NCBI RefSeq assembly: GCF_016801025.1 | Contig: NZ_CP068983.1 | Location: 310,001 to 374,000 of the forward strand | Direction of reading: 5' to 3' | DNA: 64,000 nucleotides | DNA from: Paradevosia shaoguanensis | GTDB lineage: Bacteria; Pseudomonadota; Alphaproteobacteria; Rhizobiales; Devosiaceae | Part shown: piece by piece, positions 58,870-64,000 of the stretch | How positions within the stretch are numbered: position 1 is the stretch's first letter | Layout: every line of letters begins with the position of its first letter | Program-made: the position numbers and the translations under genes | Notes under the pieces: generated by a model | Database searches by the model: none | What the model was told of the DNA's origin: nothing | Seen by the model: the letters and a program-made list of their open reading frames with translations, nothing else

Positions 58870-60186
58870 TCACCACCCCCGAACCCGCGGCCCCACCCTC
58901 TCGCCCAGCATCAACTCCGTCACCGCCCAGACCAGCGCATCCACCCGGTCCGGCGAATGCCCTTCCGCCATCCCGTCGGCGCCGAACGCGCACATTTCAT
59001 CCTCCAGCGCCGCCAACCCCTCGGCATGCGCCACGAGCCCCCTGCCGTAGAGCGCCGCCACCGGCTCCGCTCGCAGCCATTTCCCGCGCGTTGCCCGCAC
59101 GCCGCGCACCGGCACTTCAGTATCCACCTGCGCCAGAACGGCCTTCACCAGATCGCCGCCCTGGTTGACCTCGGCGACGATGCAATCGGCCTCGAACTCC
59201 TTGAACGCCCGCACTGCCCGCCGTGCCCAGTTGAGCGGGCGCGCACCCGATATCGTCCAATCCGCCAGGATCGCCGCGCCCTCGCCCACTCGTGCCGCCA
59301 CCACGATCCCGCAGGCATCGGCCCTCGGCCCGCCGGTCACCGGCGGGTCCACCGCCACCACCACGCGCCCGAGCTCGCCGCCGCGATGGCGGCGGAACAT
59401 ATCGCGGTTCCACAGCGCGTCCGGCAGGTCCTCGATCATCTCGCCGTCGAGCTCCTGGCGCCCCAGCACCGAGCCGCGATAGCGTCCGACCACGGCATCG
59501 AGAAAGCCCTCGGCCAGGTGCGCCTTGTTCTCTTCGGTCTTCATCTTCGTCACGATCGTCTGGCCGTCGCCCAGCAGGCGGCGCAGCAGCCGCGTCGGCT
59601 TGGGCGTTGTCGTCGCCAATTGCCGTGGCCGGTCGCCGAGACGCAGGCCGAATTGCAGCATGTCCCAGGCGCTTTCCGCCTGCGGCCACTTGGCGACCTC
59701 GTCGCACCACGCCGCCGCGAATTGCGGTCCACGGAACCGGTCGGGGTCCGAGGCCGAAAGCACCGTCGCCTCCACCCCATTCGGCCAGGTCAGCGTCGTG
59801 CCCTTGAGCACCGGGCGCGTAGCCTCCGGATGCACCGACAGGATGCCGCTCACGCCCTTGACCATCACGGCGATGGCCTCGGTCATGGTTTCACCCACCA
59901 GCGCGATCGGCGTCACCGGCTCCGGACCCGTCGCGAGCTGGCGCACCCATTCGGCGCCCGCCCGGGTCTTGCCCGAGCCACGGCCGCCCATGAGCAGCCA
60001 TGTCGTCCAGTCGCCCGGCGGCGGGTCCTGCTGTTCGCGGGCCCAGACCGGCCAGAAATAGAAAAGCCCCGGCCGCAGATGCGGTGGAATGGCCCGTTCG
60101 ATCTCCTCGCGGCTGCGCGCCGTCAGCGCCAGCTCGACGAGCATGGCGCGCAGGCGCAGGATTTCATCGGCGCTTAAGCTGTTCAA
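58870..60186 (-). CDS. GTA gp2-like large terminase (DNA packaging ATPase/nuclease)
   Basis: A 438-residue packaging motor. The ATPase has Walker A MGGRGSGKT at about residues 66-75, a Walker B-like FAAAWCDEVAKW near 165, and a coupling segment (ATTTPKPTRLLRRLL). The nuclease half starts at VVVAVDPPVTGGPRADACGI with the conserved acidic residues and VAEVNQGGDLVKAVL. It cuts and pumps host DNA into the head in GTAs, without a strict start site. Overlaps the small terminase by 23 nt. Confidence 0.92.
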   Translation of the reverse strand: MNSLSADEILRLRAMLVELALTARSREEIERAIPPHLRPGLFYFWPVWAREQQDPPPGDWTTWLLMGGRGSGKTRAGAEWVRQLATGPEPVTPIALVGETMTEAIAVMVKGVSGILSVHPEATRPVLKGTTLTWPNGVEATVLSASDPDRFRGPQFAAAWCDEVAKWPQAESAWDMLQFGLRLGDRPRQLATTTPKPTRLLRRLLGDGQTIVTKMKTEENKAHLAEGFLDAVVGRYRGSVLGRQELDGEMIEDLPDALWNRDMFRRHRGGELGRVVVAVDPPVTGGPRADACGIVVAARVGEGAAILADWTISGARPLNWARRAVRAFKEFEADCIVAEVNQGGDLVKAVLAQVDTEVPVRGVRATRGKWLRAEPVAALYGRGLVAHAEGLAALEDEMCAFGADGMAEGHSPDRVDALVWAVTELMLGERVGPRVRGW

Positions 60187-60583
60187 TCCGGCGCACCAGC
60201 TTGTTGGTGAGGTCCGTCATTTCCTTGCTCTGGTTGCCGCTGTTGCGCTTGGCCTGCGGCCGGGCCTTGTCGATCTCGATGAGCTTTTCGAGCGTCTTGC
60301 AGAGATTGCCCAGGAGCGCGACTTCCTTGCTGCCTTCGGTTTCCATCGTGATTTCCGTTGCCTCCAGGCGGATGAGATGCGCTTCGATCACGCGGAACAT
60401 CCGCTGGAAGCTGCTCTCGGGTTTGACATGCTTGAGGTAGCGCCGTTTCCAGTCATTCTCCTTGGCGGCGTAGGCGATCTTGCCGACCGTCAGCCCGTGG
60501 CGCATGGCCACCGCTTCCACGCTCACCTGGCGCGCTTCGTAGTCCGCCCGCACCGCGGCCCAAAAGCCATCGTCCTTGACCAA
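60164..60583 (-). CDS. GTA gp1-like small terminase
   Basis: A 139-residue protein: an HTH-like N-terminus (VRADYEARQVSVEAVAMRHG then LTVGKIAYAAKENDWKRRYL) followed by an oligomerising helical part and a basic tail (TNKLVRRIEQLKRR). It is the first GTA gene and fits the degenerate, non-specific small terminase of RcGTA. The start codon is TTG 60583, supported by GGAGGG 4 nt upstream. Confidence 0.83.
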   Translation of the reverse strand: MVKDDGFWAAVRADYEARQVSVEAVAMRHGLTVGKIAYAAKENDWKRRYLKHVKPESSFQRMFRVIEAHLIRLEATEITMETEGSKEVALLGNLCKTLEKLIEIDKARPQAKRNSGNQSKEMTDLTNKLVRRIEQLKRR

Positions 60584-60620
60584 TCAGCCCTCCATGCGCG
60601 CAACCGCAGGCTTCCCCACG

Positions 60621-60638
60621 AGTTCCAGTTCTGGAACT
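60621..60638. promoter_or_regulatory. Perfect palindrome between GTA and KTSC genes
   Basis: AGTTCCAGTTCTGGAACT: 8-bp perfect arms with a 2-bp centre, inside the 68-bp divergent spacer. It lies 38 nt before the small terminase start and 14 nt before the KTSC start. It looks like a dimeric repressor or activator site for either or both genes; the protein is unknown. Confidence 0.5.
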
Positions 60639-60651
60639 GCACGAGGCCACC

Positions 60652-60864
60652 ATGCCGTCGACTGCGATCAAAAATTTTCGCTACGATCCGGAGAGCCGCA
60701 CGCTCTCGGTCTGGTTCGTGCCCACCGGCAAGCGCTACGACTACGAGGCCGTTCCGCCCCAGACCGTCGCCGCCTTTCGCGATGCCTTCTCGAAAGGCCG
60801 GTTCTTCAACGCCCGCATCCGCGACCGTTTCCGTTATCGTGAGGTCGAAGACCGGGAGCGCTAG
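60652..60864 (+). CDS. KTSC domain protein
   Basis: A 70-residue protein of the KTSC family: STAIKNFRYDPESRTLSVWF, YDYEAVPPQTVAAFRDAFSK and FFNARIRDRFRYREVE. KTSC domains occur alone or fused to lysyl-tRNA synthetases and are thought to bind nucleic acid or its monomers; no firm role is known. GAGG lies 5 nt before ATG 60652. It is divergent from the GTA cluster and may share its palindromic control site. Confidence 0.82.
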   Translation: MPSTAIKNFRYDPESRTLSVWFVPTGKRYDYEAVPPQTVAAFRDAFSKGRFFNARIRDRFRYREVEDRER

Positions 60865-60948
60865 CCCCATTTCTGCGACCGTAGCAAAACTATAGCCGAT
60901 CGCCGTGACGCATGAATAACTTCTCGAAACCGCGCCTTAGAAAACGAA

Positions 60949-60972
60949 AAAGGGCCGCCGGAGCCGCCCTTT
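60949..60972 (-). terminator. Intrinsic terminator of the DUF2147 gene
   Basis: Stem AAAGGGC-c-GC with GC-c-GCCCTTT, loop CGGA. On the minus strand it runs into TTTTTCGTTTT. It lies about 57 nt beyond the DUF2147 stop. Confidence 0.75.
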
Positions 60973-61028
60973 GTGCAGGATCGCCGGGACGGGGATAGTC
61001 CGGGCGGTCCGAAAAAAGTTCGAAAAAA

Positions 61029-61445
61029 TCAGAGGCGCTGGAACTGCATGGATTGGCAGAACACGCCCTTGCAGCCCTGCAGGTTCATGACATCTCCCAC
61101 GAGCGTCATCGAGCCGGCGATGGCCTCGCCCTTGTAGTTGACCGTGCCGCGCCACTTGTTGAGCTCGACCGCGCGGGCGCCTTCGACCACGTATTTGTTG
61201 AGATAGCGCAGGTTGTCTTCGTTGCGCGCATCCTTGCGCAGCCAGGTCAGCTTGGCGCAGATCTGCGTGCCGTCGCCGCACATCGAAACCTTGAAGCGGG
61301 CATCCCCGCTCGTCGTCTGCCAAGTGCCGACCGGGTTGGCGGCCTTGGGAAGGGAGGCCTTGACCACGTCGGCGGCCAGGCCTGGGGCGATACCGAGCGC
61401 AAGCGCCATGGCTGCGGCGGCGATCTTTCTTGCAAAGAGGGGCAC
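61029..61445 (-). CDS. Exported DUF2147 family protein
   Basis: A 138-residue periplasmic protein with a signal peptide (ARKIAAAAMALALGIAPGLA, cut after AA). The mature part shows DUF2147 features: NPVGTWQTTSGDARFKVSMC, GDGTQICAKLTWLRKDARNE and a GSMTLVGDVMNLQGC end. Four cysteines may form two disulfides. In Sinorhizobium a member of this family was linked to stress responses, but no activity is established. It stands alone and has a strong terminator. Confidence 0.82.
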   Translation of the reverse strand: MPLFARKIAAAAMALALGIAPGLAADVVKASLPKAANPVGTWQTTSGDARFKVSMCGDGTQICAKLTWLRKDARNEDNLRYLNKYVVEGARAVELNKWRGTVNYKGEAIAGSMTLVGDVMNLQGCKGVFCQSMQFQRL

Positions 61446-61676
61446 AGAACGTCTCCGGATGTGATGTTTCGGGGCTTATGGCCCGCGACGCTTGAACGGC
61501 GTGCCAACCGCCCGTTCATCTGCCGTTCATCGACCCGGCACGGCGCAGCCGTCCTCCGAAAAGATGGCTGCAATTCGACCAACCAAGCTGTGCAAACTAC
61601 GAAAGGCGACGTTTCCTTGCGGGCCTCGCGCCGCAATAGTTCCCCTCCCGCCTACGGATTCGAGAGGAACATAGCG

Positions 61677-61949
61677 ATGTCTTTCCAGCTAAAGGACTGG
61701 AGCCTTTCGGAAATCCGTCCGCATGCGACTCTGGCGGGCCGTGTACTGGCCACTGCCGGCGTCACCCTGCGCGAAGTCTCGGGCGGCCGCGTCAGCGAAC
61801 ATCGCATAGCGCTCAAGGTCTGGGCCGACGTCGGCCCGGGCACGTCTGCCGCCGATGTGGAATATGCTCTCTACGTCAAGGCCGCCGAGCTCGCCCGCCG
61901 CACCATGGCGGCGGCCGATATCTCGTCCTTCGGCCTGGCGGCCGAATAG
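61677..61949 (+). CDS. Uncharacterised protein of 90 residues
   Basis: MSFQLKDWSLSEIRPHATLA then RVLATAGVTLREVSGGRVSE, IALKVWADVGPGTSAADVEY and a helical end (VKAAELARRTMAA). It is a compact alpha/beta protein without signal or metal motif. ATG 61677 has GAGAGGAA 7 nt upstream; an open frame continues upstream but crosses the DUF2147 promoter. It meets the next gene tail to tail with a 4-bp gap. No family recognised. Confidence 0.65.
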   Translation: MSFQLKDWSLSEIRPHATLAGRVLATAGVTLREVSGGRVSEHRIALKVWADVGPGTSAADVEYALYVKAAELARRTMAAADISSFGLAAE

Positions 61950-61953
61950 TCCG

Positions 61954-62826
61954 CTACTTGCGGTACTCGCCTTCGTAGTCGTTCGGCGTCATGTAGATGC
62001 GCGAGGGCAGCGCCCGGCTCTCGTGGCCGCCGTTGAACGCCCCTGCCCCACGACAGAAGTCCGCCTTTTCGGCTGCCTGCACATAGACCAGCAACCGGCT
62101 CAGGCTCGCATCGACCGCGCGCGCTTCCTCGTGCGGCGTTTCCACCAGCAGGTGGTCGAGCGCGTATGAGTAGGAATCGTAGCGGTAGCGAACGGCGCGG
62201 GTGAACCAGGAGATGTACTGCCCGTTCTCGGCCTGCCGTGCGGCGACCTCGGCCGACATCGGACTGCCCATGCCCAGCGAGCGCAGCGCTTCGGCGCGCT
62301 GGCGGTCCACCTCGATCACGTCGCAGATGGCGGCGAATGTCGAAGGCATCAGCGCGATGTCGGTGTCGATATCGCTGCCCACGCGCCGGTAGCGGACGCG
62401 CGAGGACTGGTAGGGGTCTTTCTTGAGCGTGCCGTAATAGCGGTCGACGGTGAAGCGGCTGTCGCGCGCCGGGTAGATGCGCGTGCGCTGCAGTTCTACC
62501 GAGCTGTCGAAAGCCCAGTCGCGACCATGCGGGGCGATGAGGAACCGCCAGACGCGGTCATGCATCAGCCGTTCCTGGTCGGTCTGGTTGAAATTGGAAA
62601 CGGGCTCGCCGGCTTGCGCCGCGCGCCACTTGCCGACGGCGGGCATGGCCACGTCGTGGGTGAAGCTGGGTTGCGCCCGGCCGAAATCGCCCACCGGCCG
62701 CGCACACGCGGCTACGGCTCCGACGAGTGCCAGGGCCAGCAATGCCTTCGCGATCTTACCCGCGCCTGCGCTTGGCTTTCCCGGTGCTGGTCCGGTTATC
62801 CGGTTCTGGCCTGTCGTGACGCTCAT
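61954..62826 (-). CDS. Probable lipoprotein of unknown function
   Basis: A 290-residue protein with a lipoprotein-like signal: a hydrophobic stretch (AKALLALALVGAVAAC) ending in a possible lipobox VAAC at residues 38-41. The N-terminus before it is unusually long. The mature part is mostly helical (SAEVAARQAENGQYISWFTR, YALDHLLVETPHEEARAVDA) and rich in Tyr and Arg, with few cysteines. No enzyme motif. It looks like a conserved envelope protein of the group, not assigned to any family I know. Confidence 0.7.
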   Translation of the reverse strand: MSVTTGQNRITGPAPGKPSAGAGKIAKALLALALVGAVAACARPVGDFGRAQPSFTHDVAMPAVGKWRAAQAGEPVSNFNQTDQERLMHDRVWRFLIAPHGRDWAFDSSVELQRTRIYPARDSRFTVDRYYGTLKKDPYQSSRVRYRRVGSDIDTDIALMPSTFAAICDVIEVDRQRAEALRSLGMGSPMSAEVAARQAENGQYISWFTRAVRYRYDSYSYALDHLLVETPHEEARAVDASLSRLLVYVQAAEKADFCRGAGAFNGGHESRALPSRIYMTPNDYEGEYRK

Positions 62827-63103
62827 ACCGGACCCCGGTGAAAATCAATATCTGCCCCATCCCCTCGCGAGGGGGGCGTTTGGGCACCGGTTCCACCGGC
62901 CTGTCAAACAGGACGAGCTTTCCCAAGCTTGCCTCCTATTGCTGCCCCCAACCGTTCTGGCGAGGCGCCGGACTCATTAATCCGACGGTTTTCATTAAGA
63001 GATCGTCAAGGTTAACAGTCCGCTAACGAATCTCTGGAAAGAGTGAGTAGAACGCGATTTGCGTTTCATTTTGCGACTTTTCCAGACTTCGGCGCAGGCT
63101 TCG

Positions 63104-64000
63104 ATGCTCGGCTTTCAACCCTATGAGACCTTTCAGTTGCTGATCGAAACCGGGGGTGTTGACCGCACCAATACCCTGCTGGTCGCGGCCTGCGATGCCT
63201 TTGCGCGGCGTGAAAAGCCGACCGCCGCCGAACTCCAGCAGTTCGAGACCCTGGTGCAGCGCCTCTTCTCGACGGCCGCGCCCTCGGCCCGCACCAAGGC
63301 CGCCGCCACGCTCGGCCGCTCGGCGCACCTCTCCCCTCTTCTCGAGGATCTGGTCGTGGCCAATGCCGGCGACGACCTGCCCGATTATCTCCTTGGCGCT
63401 CCGGCCCTCTCGGAAGCCACCATGCTCAAGACCATCGAGGCCGGCGACGTTGCCGCCTGTTCCGCCATTGCCCGCCGCTCGGACCTTTCCAACGTGGTGC
63501 TGGCGCGGCTTTTCCAGATGAACAGCCGCCGCGTCTATCGCGCCCTCGCCACCAACACCGCCATTGCCCCGCGAGGCCCCTATCTCTCCGCCCTCGCCCG
63601 CTCCGCGCAGATGGATTACCAGGTGGCCTGGTCGCTGGCGGCCCGCGACGATTTCGATTGCGCGCTCCTCGCGCCGGCCTTCTTCGATCTCAACGAGAGC
63701 GACCGCATCAAGGTCATCAAGGCCTTCGGCGAGCGCCGTACGCCCGATGCGCCGATCAAGAAGACCATCGAGCAGATCAGCGTCGCCACCGACGAGTTGA
63801 CCCGGGCGCTGATGAAGCTCTTTTCGGAGAACCGGCGCCCCGAAGTCACCCGCCTCCTCCACCAGATCACCGGGCTCGACGAGGTTCGCTGCGGCCAGAT
63901 CGCGCATGACGTTTCGGGCGCCGCCCTCTTCGTCATCCTGCGCGCCTTCGGCGCCACGGCCTATGAGGGGCTGAAGGTCCTCATCCACGCCACGTCGCAT
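63104..64000 (+). CDS. DUF2336 domain protein (3' end outside window)
   Basis: An open plus-strand frame of 299 codons from ATG 63104 to the window edge with no stop. The translation is all-helical with repeated HEAT-like motifs (VQRLFSTAAPSARTKAAATL, SACSAI-type helices, ARSAQMDYQVAWSLAARDDF) and ends EVTRLLHQITGLDEVRCGQI then ALFVILRAFGATAYEGLK, typical of DUF2336 proteins in alphaproteobacteria. The function of that family is unknown. In-frame TTG codons at 63071 and 63059 are alternative starts. An antisense ORF covers the same bases and is rejected. Confidence 0.72.
   Translation, partial: MLGFQPYETFQLLIETGGVDRTNTLLVAACDAFARREKPTAAELQQFETLVQRLFSTAAPSARTKAAATLGRSAHLSPLLEDLVVANAGDDLPDYLLGAPALSEATMLKTIEAGDVAACSAIARRSDLSNVVLARLFQMNSRRVYRALATNTAIAPRGPYLSALARSAQMDYQVAWSLAARDDFDCALLAPAFFDLNESDRIKVIKAFGERRTPDAPIKKTIEQISVATDELTRALMKLFSENRRPEVTRLLHQITGLDEVRCGQIAHDVSGAALFVILRAFGATAYEGLKVLIHATSH

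Larger units (their letters stand above)
45053..60583 (-). mobile_element. Gene transfer agent (RcGTA-like) structural cluster
   Basis: Nineteen minus-strand genes in the canonical Rhodobacter GTA order: terminase small and large subunits, portal, two tiny genes, prohead protease, capsid, gp6, gp7, gp8, gp9, gp10, gp10.1, gp11 to gp15, plus a lysin. Many pairs overlap by 4-8 nt. There is no integrase, repressor, replication or attachment site, so it should make small particles packaging random host DNA rather than replicate. One plus-strand VOC gene and several GC-rich hairpin repeats interrupt it. All structural frames appear intact. Confidence 0.9.

Noticed and set aside
45053-60583. Calling the phage-like region an ordinary prophage
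   Set aside because: No integrase, repressor, replication genes or attachment sites, and gene order follows RcGTA gp1 to gp15.
60621-60638. Reading the GTA palindrome as a LexA (SOS) box
   Set aside because: Alphaproteobacterial LexA sites are direct repeats GTTC-N7-GTTC; this is an inverted repeat with GTTC-N8-GAAC spacing.
63023-64000. A 325-codon minus-strand ORF at the right edge
   Set aside because: Its translation is Gly/Glu/Arg-rich and motif-free, while the plus strand encodes a recognisable DUF2336 protein over the same bases.

Overview
The window is GC-rich, gene-dense DNA from an alphaproteobacterium, most likely Hyphomicrobiales and possibly Devosia-like. The evidence is a block ccmI-ccmE-ccmF-ccmH-degP-response regulator-histidine kinase-glnE, a FeuPQ-type two-component pair behind a small PepSY protein, CHAD/DUF3175/KTSC/DUF2336 proteins, and a complete Rhodobacter-type gene transfer agent (GTA) cluster. 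The genus is inferred from gene content only. I see no rRNA, tRNA or CRISPR array.

1-11.8 kb is mixed housekeeping and stress genes: the 3' part of a DHA2 drug exporter, a type II NADH dehydrogenase, a CHAD protein, DUF3175, a VOC protein, a secreted kelch protein, DUF2188, hemerythrin, an EamA exporter, a GH2 beta-mannosidase and an ArsR-AHSA1 fusion whose promoter suggests a leaderless mRNA. 11.8-17.9 kb holds three tandem paralogous ABC half-exporters on the minus strand, with a 26-codon ORF between two of them. A palindrome matching the SoxR box lies just upstream of the first. 18-29.4 kb has aminopeptidase N, a lone histidine kinase, an exported protein, a LolD/FtsX-type ABC pair and glnE. 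29.8-37.6 kb is the envelope-quality-control plus cytochrome c maturation block. 37.7-42 kb has two overlapping, reduced sarcosine-oxidase-like genes and an uncharacterised protein. 42-45 kb has a 17-kDa-antigen-like lipoprotein and the FeuPQ-like pair.

45-60.6 kb, minus strand, is the GTA: small and large terminase, portal, two tiny genes, prohead protease, capsid, gp6-gp15 and a terminal GH108 lysin with an attached membrane domain. It has no integrase, repressor or replication genes, so it is a domesticated particle cluster rather than an ordinary prophage. A plus-strand VOC gene sits between terminase and portal, and most of the larger gaps in the cluster hold GC-rich inverted repeats that also occur elsewhere in the window. 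The right edge has KTSC, DUF2147, two uncharacterised genes and the 5' part of a DUF2336 gene.

Two intergenic repeat families recur. One is an element of about 87-106 bp ending in ACTTCCCCGG/CCGGGGAAGT whose outer arms differ between copies yet stay complementary. The other is a short hairpin centred on CCCCGCAAGGGG. The best leads are the SoxR-box/ABC triplet, the repeat families, the GTA lysin fusion and promoter palindrome, and the reduced sarcosine-oxidase-like pair.
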